From Zeugodacus cucurbitae (lineage: Eukaryota > Arthropoda > Insecta > Diptera > Tephritidae): 64,000 bases of DNA. The stretch is taken from the NCBI RefSeq assembly GCF_028554725.1, contig NC_071668.1, positions 24,840,501-24,904,500 on the forward strand, in the 5' to 3' direction. Shown here piece by piece: positions 24,557-36,300 of the stretch; positions within the stretch are counted from its first letter, which is position 1, and each line of letters starts with the position of its first letter. A program made the translations under genes and the position numbers. The notes beneath the pieces were generated by a model. The model made no database searches, was not told the origin of the DNA, and saw only the letters and a list, made by a program, of their open reading frames with translations.

Positions 24557-25400
24557 CAGTGGTGGCCATATCATATGCAACTGGAACGCGATTTTAGAAA
24601 AAGTATATATATCTTACGATTAAACTTCGCAGACTGTTGATTGAAATTGAAATTATTTAATTTGGTGTTTTTACTATTATTTAACGTTTATAAAAACAAA
24701 TATTTTCATTATTTAAAAAAAATACAGGTACCATTTTGATATCATCTCTAAAATTACGTGAACAAAACATATGCAACTTTTTAGAAACAAAGGTAAAAAA
24801 TATGTTTTGCTAATATTTTGTTGCAATTACAATGATTTTTCATCAATTCACGACATTTCCTTGGCATTGAGCCAATTACGTTGTCAAAGATTTTCATCGG
24901 AATCGATTTTCAGGCTTCTTGAAGTCTATTAAGTAGTTCATCGCAATTTTCATGTTAGTCCTTTCTATGCGCCTGTTAATCGGTTTTTACAAGTTCTCAA
25001 TAGGGTTCAGATCTAGAGACATTCCATAACATTCACAATATTGGCTTAAAAACAAGATTTGGCATATTTAGACGTGTCCTTTCGGTCATTTTCCTATTCG
25101 AAGATTCAAAACAATGGTATAAAATTAATACAAGTAGTTTAGCAGCAGCTTATGTTAGAGTGTCAATCCTATTTGACTTTCCCATTGAAGCAACATAATC
25201 CAGAGATTTCTTCTGCGCATTTCGTGACACCGCAATGATCACAAACATAGTGTTTTGGACCAATACGAGTTGGAATCCATTCTGGAAACAAATAGTTACT
25301 CCATTCAATTCTTCACTGGTAGCAATCATGTAGTTCGAAGAATATGGTTTTATTTAAGGTTATCTCGTCAGAAGATTTTCTCCATTACAAAATATACTTT
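24557..25400 (-). mobile_element. Tc1-like DNA transposon relic
   Basis: The plus-strand edge is TA followed by CAGTGGTGGCCATATCATAT, a typical Tc1 terminal repeat. Minus-strand frames near it give KYAKSCF, ANIVNVMEC, then SLDLNPIENL followed by KPINRRIERTN (the DLNPIENLW block carries the last acidic residue of the catalytic triad), and IFDNVIGSMPRKCRELMKNH, the usual C-terminal end. Stops and one frameshift separate them. The far terminal repeat was not found, so the right limit is approximate. Confidence 0.75.
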
Positions 25401-27477
25401 TTGTCTTATCTATTAAATGAAGGATCTTCAAAATATAATAATACTTTAGGAATGGAATATTCCCTCTAAAAGTTAAATAAAAGTCTCAAAAACATTTTTT
25501 TTTAAATATGAACCCATCAGATATGGTCAGAAAATAAAATTAAACTTTAAGATCTTAAATGTTGTTTAGATATACGGTCGGAGCAAAACTCGGGTGTTTA
25601 TAATCTAATACCCCAAACAATTTACATTCCTTATGAAAACATTAATGTCAGAACAGAAATTTTGCAAAATTGAAAAAAACATAGTAAAAATCCTGAGATC
25701 AAACTTTAAGACCTTAAATCGCATGGTTCTTATATGGATATATGTGATCGATGTGAGATTCTATCGGTTTTTCATATGGAAACACTAACTAATGTCATTA
25801 TATTCAAATTGGGTAAGTACATTCTCATTAATATACGCTCTTTACTGAAATTAACCACTCAAGTCTAGCAACAACACATACATTTGACCTTTAACTAATT
25901 TACCAACAAGCAATTCCAAGTTGCTCAAATAAATACAATTACTCAATTAAAGAAGGAAGTGACAGAATAAAGAAGAAGGAACACTAATGCAAGTGAAAAG
26001 TAAAGTTGACATTTTCTAAATAATTTCACGCACCAATGCCAAAAGTCCTGATGACAACAGGAAAAGCAACAGCAACAGCTACAACAACAACAACAAAATT
26101 GACAACGGCACGAGCAGCAAAAGTCCAAAAGTCGAGTGAATGCTGTCCGCTTCAGAGCAATTTCCCTAATCCAATAACAGCCACAGCCTCAAAATGTCAC
26201 CGGCAATTTAAAGACGACGAGAAAAGTCGTTGTTGTCTCAATTTGCAATGCGCATTTGTCCAGGGAACGTGTGCTGCTGGCTACTACAATTTCTCTACTT
26301 CCGCTCCAGCATGTGGACAATTCGCACCAGAGCGCAAGCGACTTCACTTCATAGTAGTACTCGTAAATAGAAATGGTTCGCTTAGTAGGGTGGGTCGGGG
26401 CTTACATTGAAAATATGCTGTTACTGTTGCGTCTTCCTTTTGTGCTTTTTAACATTAAGCAAATTTTTCGATTTCTTTTACAAGTTTTTTGTTGGTTTAT
26501 TTTCACCCATTCTCTATTATAACTTTTCATTGTTTTTCCTTGCCTCTTGGCACTCACCCACACTTGCTTTTGTTGTAATCAGACAATTTTGGTGTTGCGT
26601 TTCTCAGCTCGCCTCATTCTATAGCATTTTTCTCTGTTTCATAGTTCGTTTATTTGCATGTATGTACTTGCAAATGTGTTTGTATTTGTATTTTGAGCTT
26701 GCAATGTATTTAATGCGAAATTAAAGACGAACGCACATTGCAACAGCTTCCTGGCGAATGGAATTCAAATTAGTCACAACGGCGGAAGCGTGCGATTGCG
26801 TAACGAAGGAGTACAACAGTGCACAGAAAAAATAATATAAACAAACAATTGCAGAAAAAACTAAACGGATATCCGGCAAATAAGCTAACTGATACGCTTA
26901 AAACATCCTGGTAGCTTATTCTCGTAAAGAAAACGAATGATGACAGCTGCGCTTTTAATGGCGGCGGAAATAGTAATTCGCTGTAAAATATTTATGTATT
27001 GCACGAGTACTTAGGGACAAATAATTATTATTCTCGCCTCTTGCTACACAAAAGTATAACGGGTTTGTTCACCTTACGGATGTTTGTAAAGGCTTAAATT
27101 CATAGAAGTACAATAATTATAGAGTAATGGAAATTAAAATGATCATAATAACTAAACAAATTTAATTCGCCACGACAGTCAATTCATATTATTTTCGAAA
27201 TGAAAAAAAAAAATATAACCAGTATCAGTGTATCCTTGTATCATTCTCTAGAACTACTAAAAGCTCGACAACTCTCTTCGAAATGCTACAAAAAAATATA
27301 TCATTATGTATCCATTGTACTATATTACGGACATGGCATCAAATACTTTTTTTAGTGCTTGAAAAGCGAACAAATCCGACCACGTTCTTTTCTTTTAAAT
27401 GGCACTCTTCATATCATTAAATATGCTACCGTATATCAAATGAAAACACCCGCCTCTGGTATTGACTTTATGCCGTA
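25401..27477. other. Intergenic DNA with one uncertain ORF
   Basis: An ATG-started frame of 124 codons runs 26036-26410. Its start is ACA/ACC-rich (Thr/Ala), followed by a stretch with about nine Cys. It has no recognisable domain and lies in CAA/CAG-biased sequence, so it is not called as a gene. A fragment at about 27047-27105 resembles the 5' region of family A. Nothing else was recognised. Confidence 0.4.
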
Positions 27478-27639
27478 TATGTGAGCTCGTCATATATTCT
27501 ATAAAGTCCATTGAAAGTTGGAAACCATAATACAGTATTCTCTCGAAAAGTAAATCGATTGGTATTTTTGGTAATTTACTTTTTCGAATAATTTACTTTT
27601 CCAAATATATACATAAATTATCTGTTTTTATAATATTAA

Positions 27640-28500
27640 TTGCATTTTTAAACTTATATATTATATAATACACAATTACACAATACGCAATTTGACCCAC
27701 ATATTCGTCATATATATTGTATAAAGTCCATTGAAACCATATTATTAGGTTAGAAGCACCGAGGTCCTCGTGTTCGATATATGGGGCCTTAAAAACCTAT
27801 GGTCCGATTTCGGCAATTTTTAGAACGGGGCTGCCACACTATTAATATAATATTTGTGCATCGATATCTTCACTAGTACTTACTTTATATATTGTAAAGT
27901 AACCGATTCAGATTGTCTTCAAAGTTCTGGTATATAGGAAGTAGGCGTGGTTGTGAAGCGTTTGTGCCTATTTTCACAACATATCATTGGGATGTAAGGA
28001 AACTATTACAAATACAATCATTGAAATCGGTCGAGTAGTTCCTGAGATATGCTTTTTGACCCATAAGTGGGCGACGCCAAGCCCATTTTTCATTTTGTAA
28101 AACAATCTGAGTGCAGCTTACATCTGCCATTTCTTATGTGAAACTTAGTGTTTCTGACGTTTTTCGTTAGTGAGTTAACCCACTTTTAGTAATTTTCAAC
28201 CTAATTTTTGTATGGGAGGTGGGCGTGGTTATGATCCGATTTTTTTCATTTTTGGACTGTTTTAGGAAGTGGCTAAAAAAACGACTGCAGAAAGTTTGGT
28301 TTATATAGCTCTATTGGTTTGCGAGATATGTACAAAAAATTTAGTAGGGGGCGGGGCCACGCCCACTTCCCCAAAATCCTTCATACCAAATTTTATTTCC
28401 ATAGCTTTATTTATGGCTTAGTTATTGCACTTTATGTGTTTCGCCATTTTGTGGGCGTGGCAGTGGTCCGATTTGGCTCATTTTCGAAAGCAACCTTCCT
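27640..28500 (-). repeat. Dispersed repeat family A, copy A8 (reversed, most of the body)
   Basis: Aligns with the reverse complement of 9330-10230. Shared landmarks include CGTCATATATATTGTATAAA, AGAAGCACCGAGGTCCTCGT, GGGGCTGCCACACTATTA, GAAGTAGGCGTGG, CATATCATTGGGATGTAAGG and TTCTGACGTTTTTCGTTAG. It stops near 28500 where a piggyBac relic begins. A second short piece of the same family lies at 27478-27532. Confidence 0.75.
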
Positions 28501-29062
28501 ATCGAATGCTGTTGACTAACTGGATTTGAACATTTAGAACAGAAAAATCGAGTTTTACGACGCAATTTATCGCTTTCTTACAAACAAAGTCTGCAATCTC
28601 TCCTTCCTTTGAATGTCAGCACCTTTTGATGTTGAAGCTCCTAATCGTGATGGGATGTTGAGTGAACGACCGAAAAAGGATTCAAAAGCCAAACGACAAG
28701 ATAGATGTTTGATGACATTGGGATTGTTCATACGATTTTCGATATTTGGAGTTGCCAACGTTCTTGATAAATTGTAAAGAAAAGAGCGTCTTGCATCCTC
28801 TAGATGGTCGATTCCTTTGCAAACTACGAAAGCATCCAATCCCATCACATCCAACAAGTTGCAAAAAAAGGCAAATGTCCATCGTTTCGTTGGCCGTTTT
28901 GTAGTGTAAAGGGTAACCATTTGATCCATGCAGTCAACGCCGGCCTTTGTTGAATTATAAAATAAAATTGCTTCCGCTTTTTTGGCTTCACCTTCACATT
29001 CCTTTGTGTAGTGTAGGGAGATTATCGTGAAACCCGAAAAGAGTAGAAAGCAACGGACGAGA
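28500..29062 (-). mobile_element. PiggyBac-type transposase relic, C-terminal part
   Basis: Minus-strand coding begins around LVRCFLLFS and continues HYTKECEGEAKKAEAI, FYNSTKAGVDCMDQMVTLY, TKRPTKRWTFAFFCNLLDVM and GLDAFVVCK. STKAGVDCMDQ corresponds to the region of the third catalytic Asp of piggyBac transposases. After RLQTLFVRKR the frame breaks; in the next frame CRLCL and RRKTRFFCSKCSNP show the Cys-rich zinc-binding tail, with one expected Cys replaced by Ser. The first two catalytic Asp regions and both terminal repeats are missing. The ORF of 170 codons (28567-29079) is only this fragment. Confidence 0.85.
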
Positions 29063-29204
29063 CGGATTTTTTTTTTCAATTCTTCGGATAAACACTTCTT
29101 ATTAAAAAGACTCCGTGATGAAGAATCTTAATCTGAAAATGAAAACCATCTTGCAAGTCATTCTCTACACATCGCAATCGCGTGCCAGAGGGCCCAGTAA
29201 AGAG

Positions 29205-29455
29205 CGCTCGCAGCTGCTTGCTGAACAGAATTATAAAACCTCCCAAGTACGCGCTTGAGAGTCGAGTACGGAGCGTGTGTAGCGGCTTGAAGAACATAAT
29301 ATTAGAAATCTACAAGCTCGCACTAGGGCGTCGAACTCTGAGCGGACACCAAAGACTAGAGGTCGTAATCAAGTTTTAGCTCATAGCAAATATAATTTCA
29401 TGTTCGAATTTTCCTCATTTTACTTTTTTGAACGCAAGAAACGGGAAAGTACATA
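29205..29455 (+). repeat. Dispersed repeat family B, copy B2 (uninterrupted)
   Basis: The partner of 16641-17172, without the roughly 317-bp internal segment of that copy. No protein was recognised. It could be part of a Helitron ending at 29551 or an old LTR, but neither is shown. Confidence 0.6.
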
Positions 29456-29521
29456 CATATATATGTATGGAAGAGTGTGTATAAGTGTGTAAAAACTTAT
29501 AACTTTTGAAATGTTTGTTTA

Positions 29522-29551
29522 AGCCCGTGCGAAGCCGGAGTGGTCGGCTAG
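29522..29551 (+). other. Candidate Helitron 3' terminus
   Basis: GCCCGTGCGAAGCCGGAG followed by TGGTCGGCTAG and then T resembles 3' ends of a second insect Helitron family, in which a CCCG...CGGG hairpin precedes CTAG. The stem is imperfect and no 5' TC end was located. Confidence 0.4.
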
Positions 29552-29619
29552 TTCTATTAATAAAGTAACCAACAATCCGCCGATCTATCAATACTAAGCG
29601 GTTGATTAATAATTCAATT

Positions 29620-30315
29620 ATGTAAACATAATCTGATGCTGGAGAAAATAATACGATCTACGGAGCTAAATAGAGAAGGTACAATCTTCTGTAAGAGGGT
29701 ACAGGTGTTGGCGTACTCCGAAGGAAGCGAAGCGAATGGGTCTGGTGGTGAACGAGAATAAGACGAAATATCTCCTGTCATCAAACAAACAGTCAGCGCA
29801 TTCGCGTCTTGCCTCCCACGTCCCTGTTTACAGTCATAACTTTGAAGTTTTAGATAATTTCGTACACCTAGGCACCAGCATCAACACCAATAATAATGAC
29901 AACATCGAAATACAACGCAGAATCACTCTTGCCAACAGGTGGTACTATGGACTGAGTAGGCAATTGAAAAGTAAAGTCCTTTCTCGACGAACAAAAACCA
30001 AACTCTTCAAGTCCCTCATCATTCCCGTCCTACTTTGTGGTGAAGCGTGGACGGAGTCAACATCCGATGAGACGGTACTAGAAGTTTCCGAGAGAAAGGT
30101 TTTGCGGAAGATTTACAGTCCCATAAACATTGGTAACGGCGAATACCGCAGACGATGGAATGATGAGCTGTATGGGTTACACATACGTGTCGACGACATA
30201 GACATAGTTCAGCGAATAAAAAGACAGCGGCTACGTTGGCTAGGTCATGTTGTTCGAATGGACGAAAGTGCTCCAGCTCTGAAAGTGTTCGATGCAGTAC
30301 CCTATGGTGCTTAAA
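29620..30315 (+). mobile_element. Non-LTR retrotransposon relic, RT C-terminal half
   Basis: An upstream damaged piece (LEKIIRSTELNREGTIF) leads into an open frame of 192 codons at 29736-30314. Seen in order: MGLVVNENKTKYLLSS, FEVLDNFVHLGTSINTNNND, RRITLANRWYYGLSRQLKSK, KTKLFKSLIIPVLLCGEAWT, SERKVLRKIYSPINIGNGEY, QRLRWLGHVVRMDESAPALK and FDAVPYGA with a stop. This is the RT thumb and tail of an RTE-like element, same family as 16255-16640. The YADD catalytic region and endonuclease are absent, and the protein ends before the usual GRPxLRWKD segment. A relic, although this frame is unusually long and open. Confidence 0.85.
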
Positions 30316-33300
30316 CGTGTCTTCGCCAGTTAAGAAGAAGAAACATGATTCCTGTTTCTCATGACTAACAATATTATCTTGTAGACAATAATTTGAAAGT
30401 TTGTGCTGATACAAACAGAACTTAAAAATGATTTTACTATTTTGTCGAGTCTTTCCTGTCCGGAGATATACTGATATCTCTTTCATCACGTGGCATAGAT
30501 GAGGTAACAAGACGAAGATATTTATACATACCAGATATAGGATATCCAACAAATTTAAACCCAGAGGTTTTTCTAAAAACCAACAAGAACGAATCCCTTA
30601 CTTGGGAGTTGTGAGAAATGAAAAACTGTTTTCCTGCCATTTTTATTTATATTTTTTCAGATGTTAGATGAGCAAATAAAGTGATGGTATTCAATATGTT
30701 AAGGAGCATAATGATGATTTCGCAATTCGAGAGGTATTGTAGTTAAATTTAAGGTTTCTTATGTTTTTAGTAATTTTAGTAAGCACTATTAGTAATTTTG
30801 TACATAACGGTTAGTATTAACTCAATTTAAGATTAAATTTGTCTCTTCATCCTCATATTTCAGTATCTACCTTTGAATAAATTATTGAGTAGAAAAATAA
30901 TTTTAATATATTCCGGAAAAGAATAGTGGTGAACCCAATAGTGGCAAATAAAATACTGGCAAATCTAAAATACTACTACTGGAAAGTTCGACATCATGAT
31001 CTTGAATTGATCTTATGCACTGCAACCCTGCTTGATCTTCTGAAAAAATACAAAAGAGTGACGATACTTTTGCGGAGTAGTTTGGGCTAAATTCCTCTTC
31101 AAAGCCTACACGTTGGCCTATACACGTCCATTTATGTGAAAGATTATATCCTAAAAGAAAATTTTACGTAATGGCCGAACCCTGCAAATCTTGCCAATTG
31201 CAATTTTATTGGTTTGATGGTTGGTTTGATTGTGAAACTATCACTTCTAATAACTAATTTTTGTATGAAAGAAAAATATATTTTGTTAGGTAGGTTAACT
31301 TTTAAATCGCTGGATGGTTTTCGAATAATGGAGGCGACGTTATTCATAAATTCCATCTACAGGTTGACCGAACCGTGATCAAATATTAATTGAACCTATT
31401 AGTATTTTATGCGCCTCAGATTCTTACAATTTGTTGACTCTTTTTAACCAAAGAATTTAATGAAAGATTTTCCATAGTTTTTGAAATACTTATTTTATTT
31501 TAATCAATTCTTCTTGTCTAATAATCAAGTATATATATAAACAAATCTGAGTAAAAAACATTTACATATATCTTTTTTAGTATTTTGTGTTAAAAACTTA
31601 ATATTACTCATTTATATGTGTTAAATGATATATGTTTGGTATGTCTGTGTGGTTTTAAAATATTTTCAAAAACTGCCAAATAAAACTATAATATAAACTA
31701 ATTAATACACAATTATTTGTATTTGTTCGTATATCATGAAATGTTGGTTTGTTTTGTTTCATTGCAATCATGTTGTACATGATTTTGCTCTGTGGCTCTT
31801 TCTCTTATTACACACACACATATACATATGGATGAGCTCGAGTGTACATATCCCTAAAGCACATAGCTTACATACATTCCTATGCACTTAGTTGCTTAAA
31901 TATCTAAATGTATGGCATGCTAAAAGTTTTGACCGTTTACGGAATTGTAATATTTACAAATTTATTTATTTTAAAACATTGACTTCTCTCAGCTGAACGC
32001 TTTATCGCTTCATATATCTCTTGTTTTTAGCTGGACATTTCATGACCAATCGAATTGTTGTTATTGTAAAATGTGTGTACATATATTTTCTTGACCCTTT
32101 TATGTACTGTGCGTAAACTCAGCGAAACTGCATTAAAAGTTACCAAGATCGGACGGTCTTGCTCTAACGAAATTAAATTAAAAAGCAATACAATAAAATG
32201 AAAATATCAAATGCACGTGTGGAACTTGAATTCATGTTTTACACCGCAGCGTAATTTGTTACAGTAAGTATTTCCAACTTTTTTAATTTATAAGTGGTAA
32301 AGTGGAATGCAGCATAATAAGGAGGTCTAGGAATATTAAGTCGCTTTAAAAATGTGTAGTGAACAGAGTGCTCTTTACTAGTAACGGAATGCTTTACATA
32401 AACGGTACACAAAGGCGTTTAAGTGTACTAGTACCTCCACTTATAGCAAGAAACATACTAACCATAAATATGATCGTGTTTGAAACACTTGTTCGTCATT
32501 TGTTTAAATAAAATGGCATAAATGCGTAATAGCTAGCTTTCTTAACTTATGCTTTTACCACCTCTTTATATATAATCGGAAGTGAAGAGAGAGGAAAAAC
32601 CAATATCTTATTTAAACCTTAATCATAACCCCATCAGAACTGATCCTTTTACATAATGCACCAACTCTATTAGGTTTAGTATCATGTGCAGAGAAACTAT
32701 TGTTTTACAAATACCGAGAGAGATACCTTCAGTGAGAGCTCTCAACGCATCCGAAGAGTTCCGCATTATACCGAATCAACCGTGAACCAATTATTAGCAA
32801 ATTTCTCCTCATGATTTTCAAAAAGGAAACCGTTAAGTAACAAAAGTAGTGGTGCTTCGCAAGATGAAAAAAAAGTAACTCTCAAGGAATTCCAGAACTA
32901 CTTCCTGCCAAAAAACAAATATATTTCTGAATAGGGAAGCATGGGAGCAGATATTCTCCATTACGAGATGCCTCATTAAATCGGGTAGAAGAATATGTCG
33001 TCAAAATCTGTTTTTTTAAATATGACATAAGATTTAAGCAAACAGAGGCGACGTAGAGATTGTTTGTTCCATTAGACATGGATTACGTAAGTGCTTTTCA
33101 ACTGTCTGAATATCAGAAAATTGGCAAACAGTGGGTTTTTTTCTTTTTTTTAGTTTTCAGACGATTTGCGAATATTCAAAGAAATAATCAAGTATAAAGC
33201 TACAAAAACCTGATGTGTATTTATTTAGTTTTGATTGTGATCGCCACTTTGTCAGTGTTTCAGTTCAATTAGGTTGCATTCGAATACAGGCCACCTTACT

Positions 33301-36300
33301 TGTTATCTTGCATGTTGCGCACTGCGTTTTCAGTGTGGCAGCAATTCGTGCCTGGTATGCTGCGCTTTGTATGCAAATTAGCTGCTAATAGGTGTACAAC
33401 ATGCGGCTTTCTCACACCGACAGACCGGCAGACCGTCGTATTTCTTGGCGATTTATGCTAATTTTTGCGGTTATAATAACAACAAGCACACAATGGATGC
33501 CACGAACTGAACGAAATTTGTTGCTGTTGCATGCAATGTGTGGACTACATATGACTATCTACAAGGAAATATGGCACAATTGTTCTTGACTATTTCGCAG
33601 TGAGAAATGTCTTTGCCACTCATAAATTGTTCATGACTCATGTAATTATGTTTCTTTTTTTGCTTTTATGAGTAATATGTAAAAGCTAATATTTCTTATT
33701 ATATATGGAGTAGAGAGTAATACGCCTGTGAGTCATTAAACGGGTATTCGTGTGCAAATTTGCTTTCAATTTCATTTGAACTCGAGCGAAAAAGCTTGCG
33801 TGACCCAAGAGTGCAGACAGTTCGTGGTACACTTTTAAATTCATTCAATTACAATTGTTCGAGTATATACAAATACATATTTGCGTATATTATACGAAAT
33901 ATGTATAAAATACTTTGCTATAATTGTTGCAGTTTTTAACCACTTTCCACTCGCAATTAATTCGAGTAGTTCGCTTATCTTTGTAACAAGATAATTACCG
34001 CAAGCACGCTTATCCAATTATTTGAGTAACTGGAAAATGTTAGCAGAACCGCCCTTTGAACAAAGTTCACTGACCTGCTTGAAAAATATTGCACCAGGCG
34101 TATTGAGGTGTTACGTGAGATATTTTACCTTCTTACTTTTTTAAGTTTAATTTCTGTAGTTTTTTTGCTTTAAATTTCCCTTAGATTAGATTATTACAAT
34201 ATGGAATAAAATACATTATTTGAAACTTTCTACCAATCGGAAAGATTATATGTGATCTCCAAAAATTAAAAGTTGTTAAAAATGACTGATTACCTTTATT
34301 GGAAATCATTTGGAAAATTTGCATGCAATGCATGTGTAATTTCCAGTTTTATATAAACATCCAAACCTATGTAGAGGAAGATTGAAGATTCGTTTGGAAT
34401 CATTAAAATTTCCCTTAAAAGAGCTTTAGCTTGCATTCATCCGTAATTAATATTTTATGGCCTCTCTGTGACCCTTTTGAACGTCTACAATGCTTAACCA
34501 TAAATAAGGTATATGTATCTATTTTAGCAATGGCAACAGTACTAGGTGAGATGGAACTAGGAAGAACGTCTATTTAAAAATTTATATTGAAAATACAACT
34601 CCAGAGATTTGGTGGAATTCACTTGTATGAATATATTGTTCAAGAGCATAATGTAGTCTACCTAAAGCCAAAGTGTATTTAACAAAGTGAACTATGTATA
34701 CTCGTATAATATGTAATTTTTCTTTACCCTTATTTGAAATGTATGTTATTAATTTAACCCTTATATTTATTCAAAAAAACAAATTTTGAATTTCAATGGA
34801 AAAAAAATTCAAACGATAAAAAATATTTTTAAAATAAACTGACAAATCACATATATTAAATATATTTATGTATGCAAGTGACTTCATATTATTCAAGATA
34901 AAAAAATACGGGTTAATGTAAACTACTTGATACTTGAATTGTTTACAATTTTATTGTCAAATAAGGGTAAGTCAAATACTTAGTTCACTTTGTTGAATAC
35001 ACTTTGCCTAAAACTAAGAGCGTATGCTATATATCATATCATAGAACATATAGTCTAAACAATTTTTAAAAACACAATATACTTAATGACACTTAATAGT
35101 AATTGACAAACAGAGTACCCAAAACTTAGTCATCTAAGGTTATATCTCATTTTTCGAGGCGTATAATATGCCCTCTTAACTTTACATAAAGCCCACTTAC
35201 TACATTTAGTTTTCATATAAATAGTTTTAAAATAATTATCTCGCTTAGGGACGTGTTAAATTTTTATTAAGAAGCAGAATTATAAATACGAATGTGTTGT
35301 TAAACTCGTGGTTTTGAATTTTCGTATTGTTCTTTATATCATTTCAATTTCCATTTTCTTACTTATTTTTACACCCCTATTTACAAATTCAACATATTTC
35401 TAATTTATAAGAATTTTGAATTTAAAAATTTTCAAATTTCATATTCTGTGTCTAAAATAAAAAAAAACCTATGTATGTGTATTATATTACATATTATTCT
35501 AGGGCTCTGCGGGGGAGCAATAAACGAGGCTCTGGCGACCGAGTAAAGCGATATAACCTTATCATCTGTATAAAAACCAAACTAGAATCGGATATATAGT
35601 CAGTGTTAAACCAAACTTTTCCATGAAGCAACAATATAAAAGTCTCGGTTAAAACAAACACTTATCAAAATATTCTGTTTTAATTATGTCAAGTGCACAG
35701 AATATTCACAATGGGAAGTTATTGGTTCAGTTAAAACTTAGTTCTTACTGCATATATGGAACAGCAGTGATTAAATACAAATTGCTAAACTGACAAGGTC
35801 ATAACTCCTATAATTTAGTCAATATCCTTTTGAAGCGAAAGCTTTGTTATTTAGGCGAACTATTTAACCGACATCAAAATCGCTTTAGCTGATTTGCGAT
35901 GGGTTCAAGATACCCAATCTGTAATTGTTTAACTGTGATATCCCTTCACGAAGGACTACTTCCCTTCTAATATTTAAATGATCTAAACCTAGGTGATAAT
36001 AAAAGACGTATTTTTGCCTTTTGTCCTATGTATTCTCTCTCCATTATGGAAAGCAGCAATGAATTGTAACCAATGAAGATAGAAAACTAACTTGAAGAAA
36101 AGGACTGTTAATATGAAATGCAATAAATAAATAGATTCTACAAATGATGGAGAACATGAACACTGCTTGGAAATTGATAAAATCGGAGAGGCTGTAGTAA
36201 TATATGTAACGTCGTCGAGAAGTTCACAACTTCCTCTAGCTTAGTACGCTTGACTCATCTGTACTTTACTTTATCACAAATCGACTTATTTATTTTATTT

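Noticed and set aside
26036..26410. ATG-started 124-codon frame, Thr/Ala-rich then Cys-rich
   Set aside because: CAA/CAG-biased start, no recognisable domain, no splice or homology support visible. Kept only as a note in the interval entry.
30019..30552. 177-codon minus frame
   Set aside because: Antisense shadow of the plus-strand RTE-like relic over most of its length. The remaining part is unrecognised.
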